Assembly: GCA_937923515.1 (NCBI GenBank)
Contig: CALDUF010000029.1
Location: forward strand, 1 to 64,000
Source of the DNA: an uncultured Flavobacteriaceae bacterium
GTDB taxonomy: Bacteria; Bacteroidota; Bacteroidia; Flavobacteriales; Flavobacteriaceae
Direction: 5' to 3'
Length of the DNA: 64,000 nt
The position numbers and the translations under genes are program-made. The notes beneath the pieces were generated by a model, which was given only the letters and a program-made list of their open reading frames with translations, did not search any database and was not told the DNA's origin. Below, one piece after another: positions 18,337 to 26,864 of this stretch. Each line of letters begins with the position of its first letter. The stretch's first letter is position 1.

Positions 18337-19776
18337 TTATTGCTTAATTAACTTAATACTTTGTAAGCCAGATAAACTCTTAACTTGCGCAAAGTATAAG
18401 CCAGATTTTAAACTAGAGCCATCAATTGTAGCTTCTTTGCTATTAGGAGAAAGTGATAATATTTCTTTTCCTAAAATATCAATTACTCTTACGCTTTCAA
18501 TTTGAGTTTCGCCTCTTAGACTCCAACTATCTTGAGTAGGATTAGGGAATGCTTTAAATGATATTTTTGAAAAATCATCATTACTCAACACCACATTATT
18601 ATGAAGATATACGTTATCTAAATATGCAGTTCCAATAAGTCCCGCAGTGGTAATTAAAAACTCAGTAATATTAGCTCTTTCAAAAGGTGCGTTATCGTCA
18701 TTTGGATCATTATCAAATAAAGACTCTATTTCTACGTCGTAAGACACCCAAGTTTGGTTTTGTGTACCATCTCCAGGTAAAGCAATTGTACCTTCAATTG
18801 CATTAGTTTCTCCAGCACTTTCTGCATGGTTAGAAAGTTTAGGGTTAAACACTTGTCCATCAACAAACCCGTCGGCTACCCAAAAATCCATGTGTATGTG
18901 CGTCATTCCGCTTGCATCTACTACAGAACCTAAACTAGAACCCATAAATGTACCCAAGGTTAATGCTAAAACATTATTGCCTGCTATTTCTTCTTCTACA
19001 AAATTTGTAGGATCATCCCATGGCACATTATTTAAACCTATTGCGGTACCGTAAGCATCACCATAAATTGAAATAACATCAGCTGCAGCTCTACTTGGTG
19101 GCGTTGGTGGTGCTGAAGATGGAGGAACAGCACAAGGGGCACAATCAGGACCACCACAGTCTACACCTGTTTCGTTACCATTCATCATACCATCCGAACA
19201 CGTAGGGCCAGAAGCAACAGCAGCAACTGCTCTAATATTATCAAGATAAACAACAGCATCTACTGGAGGATTAAACCATGAACCAGGAGGCGTTGTAGCA
19301 TCCCAATTTGGAAAAACAGCTATTAATGGATAAACACCATTAGCATTCTCTGAGGTGTTATCTCTAGGGGTTGTAAAAGACACTATGGTTTCAACCCATA
19401 CAGAACCACCAGGATGTTGCACATCAACTGCAGATGGCGGAGCACCATCTATTCCGCTATCTACTTTTACAAGAATATCTATAGGAGTATCAGAATAGAT
19501 ATCCATAGTAATAGTCTTGTCTGTTGTTAAATCTACATTGGTTGTAAAGTTAACGTTTGCACCTTGCCAAGGATCACCAGCGCCAGCAACAACTTCTAGT
19601 CTTGCTACTTGTCCTCTAGAGCCTCCTGCTTCAGGATCAGCAACTACTGAGGATGAAGCTAATCCACTAAAGCCACCGTCTAGTGCAGAACCTGATTCAA
19701 AATCTTCAATTAGCACTTGTTGTCCGTATCCTAGAGATACAGCTAAAAAGGCTAATACTAATGTAATTTTTTTCAT
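18337..19776 (-). CDS. T9SS-secreted putative beta-glucan-binding protein (last PUL gene)
   Basis: A 479-residue secreted protein. It has a signal peptide (MKKITLVLAFLAVSLGYGQ), a first beta-sandwich (about 20-185, DNIRAV end motif), a Cys-rich segment (CSDGMMNGNETGVDCGG) and a Pro/Ser linker. A second beta-sandwich (about 232-395) has MTHIHMDFWV and YLDNVYLHN. The C-terminus is a type A Por secretion tail (FKAFPNPTQDSWSLRG, ending KSIKLIKQ-like), so it should be exported by the type IX system and stay at or leave the surface. The second sandwich resembles the end of the PUL lipoprotein at 35352-36785. No catalytic pattern seen; glycan binding is inferred. Upstream DNA carries the putative PUL operator and 17-mer. 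Confidence 0.75.
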   Translation of the reverse strand: MKKITLVLAFLAVSLGYGQQVLIEDFESGSALDGGFSGLASSSVVADPEAGGSRGQVARLEVVAGAGDPWQGANVNFTTNVDLTTDKTITMDIYSDTPIDILVKVDSGIDGAPPSAVDVQHPGGSVWVETIVSFTTPRDNTSENANGVYPLIAVFPNWDATTPPGSWFNPPVDAVVYLDNIRAVAAVASGPTCSDGMMNGNETGVDCGGPDCAPCAVPPSSAPPTPPSRAAADVISIYGDAYGTAIGLNNVPWDDPTNFVEEEIAGNNVLALTLGTFMGSSLGSVVDASGMTHIHMDFWVADGFVDGQVFNPKLSNHAESAGETNAIEGTIALPGDGTQNQTWVSYDVEIESLFDNDPNDDNAPFERANITEFLITTAGLIGTAYLDNVYLHNNVVLSNDDFSKISFKAFPNPTQDSWSLRGETQIESVRVIDILGKEILSLSPNSKEATIDGSSLKSGLYFAQVKSLSGLQSIKLIKQ

Positions 19777-19892
19777 TGTTAAATAGTTTTAGTTGTTATG
19801 GGTAATTATAATTGCTCATAATTTTTTTAACCCCTAATTAATACATTCGTAAATTTAACACCAAAATATTGCCTTATCTTTAAAAAACACCG

Positions 19893-19909
19893 CTACAAAA
19901 AACATACAT
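19893..19909 (-). promoter_or_regulatory. 17-bp element shared with the susC upstream region
   Basis: CTACAAAAAACATACAT (plus-strand reading) is identical to 46740-46756. It lies 117-133 bp upstream of the ATG of the T9SS protein gene. Read on the minus strand, TATGTTTT resembles the TAnnTTTG -7 element with one change. Confidence 0.55.
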
Positions 19910-20030
19910 CGTAAAGAATTTAAGACCTTTATCAATTTAAACGTTTTAACAGAAATAATACACACTTAAACGATTGTTAATGGCATAAATAGCTTTATGA
20001 AGTGGAATTTAAAAACCGTGTTTTTTATTA

Positions 20031-20070
20031 TGTATGGGTAATGTTGTGGTAGAAAAACCACCACAACATT
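20031..20070 (-). promoter_or_regulatory. Putative PUL regulator operator: phased direct repeat plus inverted copy
   Basis: TGTATGGGTA and TGTTGTGGTA are arranged head to tail with an 11-bp period (20031 and 20042). A third, inverted TGTTGTGGT lies at 20061-20069. The same pair, in swapped order and with the same period, is upstream of susC at 46860-46880. Assigning it to the locus regulator is inference. Confidence 0.5.
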
Positions 20071-20138
20071 AGTGTTAAGGTATTTTAAATAAAAAGAATT
20101 AGATTAAACAGGTAATAATGCACTTAAAACACTAGGTA

Positions 20139-23100
20139 TCATCCTTTTTTATAGACACTTACAGTAGCATCATTGTTTGTTACCAACCAAAACTCTAAGT
20201 TGTTTACCTTTAATGCTTGTATATCACGAGCGTCAGAAGGGATGTAAAACCCGCTTTTATTGGCTGAAATTGGTTTTAGGTTGTTGATATCGCCAGAACC
20301 TTTTAATAGAAGGCCATATCCAGCATCGTATCTTACTGTTTCCACCTCAACACCATAATGATTACCTAGTAAAAGTACATCCTTAAATCCATCGTTATCA
20401 AAGTCTGAAACTATAGAAGATTTTACGGGACTTATTTGTGCCTCTATTGGTAAAGGTTTTTTAATTAGTTTACCATTATCGTTTATTAAAATAATGCTTT
20501 CGAAGTTGCTAATTTCATAAACAATAGCCTTTTCAAGTTTATTCTCTGGTAAAATATCTAATAGTTTGGATGAAGCAAAACTATGATAGTCTTTAAATTT
20601 TTCGGCAACATACGGCATTTGTTGACTTGTACACTCTCGTCCTCTTACCGGCACGTAATCGTCTTTATAAAACTTTGCGAGCACAATATCATTAACGCCA
20701 TTATTATCAAAATCGTTGGCGTAAACTTTAAAAGGATGTGCTTCTGATGCTTTAAATTTATTATTCTTACCTAGGTTTCCTATAATATAGTCGTCATCAC
20801 CATCGTTATCAATGTCGCTTGCAGTAATTGACCACCATAAGCCTCTAGAATTACTTAATCCATAAGCCTCAGTTTTGTTAACATAGACACCATCATTATT
20901 TTGAAGTATGGTAATATTCATCCATTCACCAACAACAATCATGTCGTTATCACCATCGTTATCAATATCTGAAAATACAGCATCTGTTACCATGCCTATG
21001 CCTTTTAAAGCTGATGCGGATTGGGTGTTTAATTTTTGAAAAACGCCATTGGTATTGATTAAAAAATAACTGTCTCCTGGATAAGGATATTTACCAGAAA
21101 TAAGTCTGGTACCAACAAATAAATCTAAATCGCCATCGCCATCAATATCTGAAGCTTTTACGCATTGTGTACTTTCATAACTTTTGGGCAATGCATTTAT
21201 AGATTTAGTATAGTTGCCTTTGCCATCATTTATGTACAACCTATCGTTAAGCAAGCTATTACCTTGTTTATACTCGTTACCACCACTGGTAACGTATAAA
21301 TCTTTGTCGCCATCATTATCTGCATCAAAAAAAAGTGCTTCTAGATCTTCTGAAGCTTTATCTCTTTCCCAAGGTTGGGATGTACTTGGTATAAACTTTC
21401 CAGACTGTTGCTGTATATATAAAATACCCGATTGTTTTGCAGCACCGCCTAAAAAGACATCATCTAACCCATCATTATTAACATCAGCTACTGCTGAAAA
21501 TGGTCCGTTTGTGGACAACCTGTGTGGTAGTAAGATTTCTTCAGCAAAATCATCATAATTATTTTCTTCATGCTTGTAATTTATTCCTAGTGAAGCGGCA
21601 TTAACTTGTGCAAATACCTTAGAAGCTATAACGTTTTTAGCTTTAACCGCTTTTGCAGATGAATAGTTTGCCTTTATAGTTTGGTTTGCAGCAATATCAG
21701 CATAAGAGTTCATCTTACCATCTGGCCAGATAACTTCTACTTTGTCAACCTTAGTCTGCGTTCCTAAACCAAAAAATAAACCAGGTTCTACAGAAGATAG
21801 AAACCCTCTGGTTAGGCTGTTTTCAACAAGTTGTACCTTATCACCATAATAAATTTTCGCTTTGGCACCTATACCAAATTTGTTTAGTTTATCACCATTA
21901 AGCTTCACCTTTAAAAAATTACCAGAGGCATTATTTTTATACACAAAAGCCTTGGCATCCATATTATTGGTTACAATATCCAGATCGCCATCATTATCTA
22001 AATCGCCATACGCCATTCCGTTAGAAAAACTTGGCGTATCAAAACCCCATTCTTTTGCAACTTTATCAAATTTTAAATTGCCATTATTTTTAAAAATATA
22101 ATTGCTTATCGGTTTACTAGGTGTGTTCTTACTATATTCAAATAACTCATCTACAGTAGTATTAGCATCTATTCCTCTTATAAAATTGTTATAATCGTTA
22201 TTTTCTACATCCTTTTTAATGCCATTTGTTACTAAAATGTCTTTAAAGCCATCATTATCCATATCAGCAATTAAACTTGCCCATGTCCAATCCGTATTTG
22301 AAAGACCAGATACGTTTGCAATATCAGAAAAACCATAACCTGTATTTACTTGCAAAGTGTTGGTCATGTATTGATAACTTTTGGTTTTTTCTACCAAGTT
22401 GTGAAAGGTTTCAGAGCTCATAGAAGCCATATTCATTTTAGAACGGTAATGATCATCTGGCGTCATATCTGTAGTGAAAAGATCTACTAAACCATCATTA
22501 TTAATATCGCCAGCGTCTGAACCCATACTATACTGAGACATGTGTTTAATATAATCTGTAGTGACATTATTAAAGGTACCATTGCCGTTGTTGTAGTATA
22601 AAATATCTGGCTCATTATAATCATTAGACACGTACATATCAACAAACCCATCATTATTAAAATCTGAAGTGGTAATGCTTAAACCATAAGCTAATTCTTT
22701 AGAAATATTTGCATTATCAGACACATCAACAAATCGTCCTCCTTCATTTCTATACAATCTGTCTCTATAATATTTATAGGTGCTTTGCGGTATTTTATTT
22801 GTTAAAAACAACTTGTGATCTGGTGGTTGATTTAATTGATACATATCTAAATCGCCATCGTTATCCATATCGAAAAAAGCTGCTTGCGTAGAGAACCCAA
22901 CATCAGCTAACCCATATTTAACTGCCGATTCTGTAAAGGTTAAATCTTGATTGTTTATGTATAGTAAGTTTTTTCTATCCTCAAGTTTTAAAGAGTTGCC
23001 ATTTCTGCTTACGTAAATATCTAAATAACCATCACCGTTAACATCGGCCATAGTAACGCCCCAAGTCCACCCTGAATGAATAGCCGTTTTAGATGTTTTA

Positions 23101-23429
23101 GTAATATCTTCAAAATTAAAATTTCCTTTATTGAGGTATAATTTATCTGAAACTTGATTGCCTCCAAAAAATATATCTGCAAGACCATCATTATTTATAT
23201 CTCCAATGGCAACGCCCGCACCAATATAAATATGCCTAAAATAATAATGGTTTAAGTACGTAGACTCAGTAATTTTGTTGTTAAAGTCTATACCTGTTTG
23301 TTCAGAAGGTAGTAATTCAAAACCTGCAACTAAATTTCCGGTTTCTAAAGGCCTAACAGGTGTATTGCAAGACATTATTGTGAAAATGATTAGTGCAAAT
23401 ATTAATAGAAAGCGATTGTCCTTTTTCAT
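20139..23429 (-). CDS. FG-GAP/VCBS repeat lipoprotein with ASPIC/UnbV domain
   Basis: A 1096-residue protein with a lipoprotein signal (IIFTIMSCNTPVRP). Many FG-GAP repeats with Asp-rich calcium loops (DINNDGLADIFFGGN, DMDNDGDLDMYQLNQ) form probably two beta-propellers, about 60-500 and 640-1050. Between them, at about 520-600, lies an ASPIC/UnbV-like domain (GIGAKAKIYYGDKVQLVE, then VEVIWPDGKMNSY). Such CRTAC1-like proteins accompany SusC/SusD systems in Bacteroidota; their role is unproven, with glycan or calcium-dependent surface binding plausible. A hairpin terminator precedes it, so it may be transcribed partly on its own. Confidence 0.85.
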   Translation of the reverse strand: MKKDNRFLLIFALIIFTIMSCNTPVRPLETGNLVAGFELLPSEQTGIDFNNKITESTYLNHYYFRHIYIGAGVAIGDINNDGLADIFFGGNQVSDKLYLNKGNFNFEDITKTSKTAIHSGWTWGVTMADVNGDGYLDIYVSRNGNSLKLEDRKNLLYINNQDLTFTESAVKYGLADVGFSTQAAFFDMDNDGDLDMYQLNQPPDHKLFLTNKIPQSTYKYYRDRLYRNEGGRFVDVSDNANISKELAYGLSITTSDFNNDGFVDMYVSNDYNEPDILYYNNGNGTFNNVTTDYIKHMSQYSMGSDAGDINNDGLVDLFTTDMTPDDHYRSKMNMASMSSETFHNLVEKTKSYQYMTNTLQVNTGYGFSDIANVSGLSNTDWTWASLIADMDNDGFKDILVTNGIKKDVENNDYNNFIRGIDANTTVDELFEYSKNTPSKPISNYIFKNNGNLKFDKVAKEWGFDTPSFSNGMAYGDLDNDGDLDIVTNNMDAKAFVYKNNASGNFLKVKLNGDKLNKFGIGAKAKIYYGDKVQLVENSLTRGFLSSVEPGLFFGLGTQTKVDKVEVIWPDGKMNSYADIAANQTIKANYSSAKAVKAKNVIASKVFAQVNAASLGINYKHEENNYDDFAEEILLPHRLSTNGPFSAVADVNNDGLDDVFLGGAAKQSGILYIQQQSGKFIPSTSQPWERDKASEDLEALFFDADNDGDKDLYVTSGGNEYKQGNSLLNDRLYINDGKGNYTKSINALPKSYESTQCVKASDIDGDGDLDLFVGTRLISGKYPYPGDSYFLINTNGVFQKLNTQSASALKGIGMVTDAVFSDIDNDGDNDMIVVGEWMNITILQNNDGVYVNKTEAYGLSNSRGLWWSITASDIDNDGDDDYIIGNLGKNNKFKASEAHPFKVYANDFDNNGVNDIVLAKFYKDDYVPVRGRECTSQQMPYVAEKFKDYHSFASSKLLDILPENKLEKAIVYEISNFESIILINDNGKLIKKPLPIEAQISPVKSSIVSDFDNDGFKDVLLLGNHYGVEVETVRYDAGYGLLLKGSGDINNLKPISANKSGFYIPSDARDIQALKVNNLEFWLVTNNDATVSVYKKG

Positions 23430-23510
23430 AGTTGTAATTTATGAAATATTCCTCTAAAATTAAATAATTGTGCTGTGCTCTTTAAAATGATTTATGTTGT
23501 GTACAACATT

Positions 23511-23550
23511 TAAAAAGGGTATTTAAAAGTAAAATTTTTAAACACCCTTT
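23511..23550 (-). terminator. Internal terminator downstream of the GH17 gene in the PUL
   Basis: On the minus strand AAAGGGTGTTTAAAA pairs with TTTTAAATACCCTTT (one G-T pair), followed by TT. It lies between the GH17 gene stop and the FG-GAP gene and should stop or reduce read-through from the enzyme operon. Confidence 0.65.
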
Positions 23551-23569
23551 GCTATATAACTAAGCCGAT

Positions 23570-24496
23570 TTAGTTGAAAATTTTAATTCTATTCAAGCTC
23601 ACACGTTCTCTATAAAACTTGGGTTTTTCATTCTTATCCCAGATACCCCAATATGCGCCAACATTACCTTCAGCTCCAACTTTCCAAGATTCATCAAAAG
23701 AAGAGAAATAAAAAATATCGATGCCCTCTTCTTGAGACCATAATTGTGTGTTTATAAAATATTTCATCGCATTTTCTTTAGAAGGAAATGCACCGTTTAA
23801 TCCTTCGCCTTCACTTGGCCAGCCCGTTTCTGAAATAATAACCTTTTTACCTTTGGCAGCTTTTACTGCTTGGTTGTACATATCCTTCATATAAATTAAA
23901 GCATACTCTATACTACAGCCTTCCCAATAGGGGTAACAATTCGCCAAAATAACATCGCAAGCTTCTGTAATTTTAGGCCTCTGTACAAACTCATAATATG
24001 CATCTACATAACCCACTGGTATATCTGTTATTGCGTTTTTAACATCATAGATAAAATGTAATAATTCATCTTCGCTTAAATCGCCTCTGTACATAACTTC
24101 ATTACCTACTGCAGCGATGTCTAAAACACCATCATAAGCTAGTTTTTTTAAGCCTGCAATTTCTTTTTTATTAATTTCGGCATTGTCTCCCAACCAAGCA
24201 CCTACCACTGTTTTCATGCCAAGTTCTTTAGCTATTTTAGGAATTAGCTCGTTGCCATCTGTACAGGAAAAAGAACGCACCCAGTTTGTATATGGCTTGA
24301 TGACTTTAAGGCGTTTTCTTATTTGTTTTTCAGAGAGTTGATCTCCTGGTTCCTGATAGTCTTGATAGGGGCTAAAACCTATACCATGCATGCCATTTTT
24401 AAGCACCCTTTTAAAAACATTTTCTAATCCCTTTGCTGTTTTATTATCTAGGTTTGCACCCGATAACGACAGTATTTTATCTGATCTATACGACAT
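23570..24496 (-). CDS. Cytoplasmic GH17-family beta-glucanase/glucosidase
   Basis: A 308-residue GH17 TIM barrel. The acid/base is Glu133 in AAVGNEVMYRG and the nucleophile Glu223 in IISETGWPSEGE. There is no signal peptide, so it should act in the cytoplasm on imported beta-1,3-gluco-oligosaccharides. It is collinear with, and clearly paralogous to, the GH17 domain of the MFS fusion encoded just upstream: both share SFSCTDGNE, VGYVDAYY and FYFSSFDESWKV. The gap between the two genes is 2 bp. The family includes endo- and exo-beta-1,3-glucanases and transglycosylases; the exact activity is unknown. Confidence 0.88.
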   Translation of the reverse strand: MSYRSDKILSLSGANLDNKTAKGLENVFKRVLKNGMHGIGFSPYQDYQEPGDQLSEKQIRKRLKVIKPYTNWVRSFSCTDGNELIPKIAKELGMKTVVGAWLGDNAEINKKEIAGLKKLAYDGVLDIAAVGNEVMYRGDLSEDELLHFIYDVKNAITDIPVGYVDAYYEFVQRPKITEACDVILANCYPYWEGCSIEYALIYMKDMYNQAVKAAKGKKVIISETGWPSEGEGLNGAFPSKENAMKYFINTQLWSQEEGIDIFYFSSFDESWKVGAEGNVGAYWGIWDKNEKPKFYRERVSLNRIKIFN

Positions 24497-24498
24497 AA

Positions 24499-26844
24499 TT
24501 ATACGTATTTAAGTTTTTCATGTTTATCCCAAATTCCCCAACGTTGGCCTACATCACCCTCGTGGTGTACTTTCCATGATTCGTCAAAAGATGAGAAATA
24601 AAACATCTGAATATTATTATCATTTGCCCAAGTATTCGCTTTTATGTAATAAGCTATTGCATTTTCTGTAGATGGTATAGCATCTAATTTAGTTTCACCT
24701 TTATTAGGCCAACCCGTTTCAGTAATAATTACTGGTTTTCCATCTGCGATATTAGTGGTTAATTCATGCATTTTTTTAAGATACATCTCTGCGTGTTTCA
24801 CGTTATAACCTTCCCAAAATGGATAACAGTTTATTAGAATAACATCACAGGCTTCAACAAGTGCGGGTCTATCAATAAATTGATAATAGGCATCTACGTA
24901 ACCTACAGGAATATTTGGTATGGCTTTTTTAACGCGTTTGATGTAACTTAAAATCTCTCTCTCAGTTAATTCATTCCTCAAAAGTGTTTCGTTACCTACA
25001 ACAGCTATATTTACAACACCAGTGTTAGCTAATTTAATTAGTGCTGCGAGCTCTTTTTCATTGTTTTCCTTATCCTTACCAATCCAAGCACCCACCATAG
25101 TTTTAATTCCTGATGCATGTGCTACTTTAGGTATATGTTCATTACCATCTGTACATGAAAACGAACGTACCCACTTTGCAAACGGACGAATTATTTGCAT
25201 GCGTTCGTTAATTTGTGCTTCTGATAGTTGATCCCCTATATTCTGTCCTTCTTTGTAAGGACTAAAACATAAACCATGCATGCCATTGTTTAGGGTGTCT
25301 CTAAACGCGTTTTTTAATTCTTGTATTGATAGAGAAGATAAATCAACATCAAACGTCTCATCCAAATCTGCTTGTGTTAACGCTAAAAGTCTGTCTTTTT
25401 GGTTGTAATACACTGGTGTTTTCGATGAAGCATCAGAGTTTTTTCTATCATCAAGTTCTGCGCGAATTTCGTTGGCACGTGCTTCTGATACTGAATAATT
25501 CCACATCACTACAATAGCGATAACAGTTCCAATAATAGGAACAGCAGAGAAAAATAACCTTAGCCCTGTAATAGCGTCTTCAGTTTGTACTGCACCAGGT
25601 GTTGAATCAAAACCAACATAGGTAAGTATAAGGCCGCTAAGCCCTCCTGCTATGGCAAAACCAAATTTTACCATCCACCAGTAAATGGCTCCAAAAATAC
25701 CTTCTCTTCGTTTTCCTGTATTTAACTCATCTAAATCAATAACGTCGGCTGTCATAGACATCATTAACACAAATAAACTACCTATACCAAAAGAGAAAAA
25801 CGGCAATGCAAAAATAAACATGTAGGGTTTGCCAGGAACAAACAAAAACCAGAGCATTACATAACCAATTATTGAAATGCCTTGCGAGATAAGAAAAGCA
25901 TTCTTTTTCTCCATTTTTTTAGACATCCACGCTACCGTAGGAATTACTGCAAATGTTGTTATTAAAGCACCTAAACTTCCAAATAATGTAGGCCAAATTC
26001 CTGCTGCACCAGCATCGCCACTAAATAAATAGTATACTACGATGAAAAATGAAAACGCTGCAACTGTATTAAACGCATTAAAAATAAAAAATGTTGCTAT
26101 ACATAATTTTCTAAACGGCGGCGATTTAAAGGCTTCAACAAAACCGTCAAAAATCTCCATAATACTACCGCCAATATTGCCAATGGTAAGTGGTGCATAA
26201 TCTTCATTTAAAGTAGATTTGCTTTTAATAAATATAGCAGGTATCATAGCCAATATCATGCAACCTATACCCACCCAAATAGCTAAAGATCGTGTAGCGA
26301 CATCGGCCGATTCAAACCAACCTTTATCATACATAATTACCCAAAACCATGGTGCAATAACCCATGCCCACTGCCCAATCCATTGGGCTATTGCCATAAT
26401 GTTTGTGCGTTCGTGAAAATCTTCACTCATTTCATAACCCATGGCTACATAGGGTACGCTAAAAATGGTTAGGCCTAAATAAAATGCAAAAGACCATAAC
26501 ATGAAATACGTAAAGTTATAATCTACACCGCTATCGCGATACAGTTGCCACATAATTACAAACGTAACACCCATAATTAGCGCACCAATAAACACATATT
26601 GCCGGCGGCGTCCCCATCTAGATTTTGTATTGTCTGAAATAAACCCCATTATTGGGTCTGTAAAAGAATCGAATATTCGTGGTAGAAAGTAAATTAAACT
26701 CCATTGCCAACCCTCAAAACCAAGATCTTTTACCAATACCACCATGAATATGCCCAATGCAGCGGGAAACATTTGGTTTGCTAGCATCCCTAATCCAAAT
26801 GCAACTTTTTGACCAAATGGTACTTTACTTGTGGTGGTAGACAT
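24499..26844 (-). CDS. MFS glycoside-cation symporter fused to a C-terminal GH17 domain
   Basis: A 781-residue fusion. Residues 1-455 are a 12-helix GPH/MelB-type symporter (DNTKSRWGRRRQYVF after helix 2 is the family loop; DVIDLDELNTGKRREG follows helix 10). A charged linker (about 456-500) leads to a complete GH17 domain (505-781) with acid/base Glu619 (VVGNETLLRN) and nucleophile Glu709 (IITETGWPNKGE). MFS C-termini face the cytoplasm, so hydrolysis would occur as substrate enters. The frame is open throughout, with no sign of frameshift or assembly artefact. It sits between GH30 and the free GH17 paralogue, with gaps of 20 and 2 bp. A cleavable substrate such as laminari-oligosaccharides is inferred. 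Confidence 0.93.
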   Translation of the reverse strand: MSTTTSKVPFGQKVAFGLGMLANQMFPAALGIFMVVLVKDLGFEGWQWSLIYFLPRIFDSFTDPIMGFISDNTKSRWGRRRQYVFIGALIMGVTFVIMWQLYRDSGVDYNFTYFMLWSFAFYLGLTIFSVPYVAMGYEMSEDFHERTNIMAIAQWIGQWAWVIAPWFWVIMYDKGWFESADVATRSLAIWVGIGCMILAMIPAIFIKSKSTLNEDYAPLTIGNIGGSIMEIFDGFVEAFKSPPFRKLCIATFFIFNAFNTVAAFSFFIVVYYLFSGDAGAAGIWPTLFGSLGALITTFAVIPTVAWMSKKMEKKNAFLISQGISIIGYVMLWFLFVPGKPYMFIFALPFFSFGIGSLFVLMMSMTADVIDLDELNTGKRREGIFGAIYWWMVKFGFAIAGGLSGLILTYVGFDSTPGAVQTEDAITGLRLFFSAVPIIGTVIAIVVMWNYSVSEARANEIRAELDDRKNSDASSKTPVYYNQKDRLLALTQADLDETFDVDLSSLSIQELKNAFRDTLNNGMHGLCFSPYKEGQNIGDQLSEAQINERMQIIRPFAKWVRSFSCTDGNEHIPKVAHASGIKTMVGAWIGKDKENNEKELAALIKLANTGVVNIAVVGNETLLRNELTEREILSYIKRVKKAIPNIPVGYVDAYYQFIDRPALVEACDVILINCYPFWEGYNVKHAEMYLKKMHELTTNIADGKPVIITETGWPNKGETKLDAIPSTENAIAYYIKANTWANDNNIQMFYFSSFDESWKVHHEGDVGQRWGIWDKHEKLKYV

Positions 26845-26864
26845 GATGTTGAGTTATTAGTTGG

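Larger units (their letters stand above)
19777..20138. other. 362-bp intergenic regulatory region in the PUL
   Basis: It separates the FG-GAP gene from the last PUL gene and has no ORF. It holds a 17-mer shared with the susC upstream region (19893-19909), a phased direct repeat shared with susC (20031-20051), and a perfect 11-bp inverted repeat with a 9-nt loop (20040-20070). The inverted repeat lacks a T-run, so it is a poor terminator. Confidence 0.6.

Noticed and set aside
20040-20070. Perfect 11-bp inverted repeat considered as the terminator of the FG-GAP gene
   Set aside because: No T-run follows on the minus strand, and the arms coincide with the shared regulatory half-site, so a regulatory role is likelier.
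24496-24499. Possibility that the MFS-GH17 fusion is an artefact of a missing stop between two genes
   Set aside because: A separate complete GH17 gene follows with its own start and stop, and the linker between symporter and GH17 is an ordinary charged segment in one frame.
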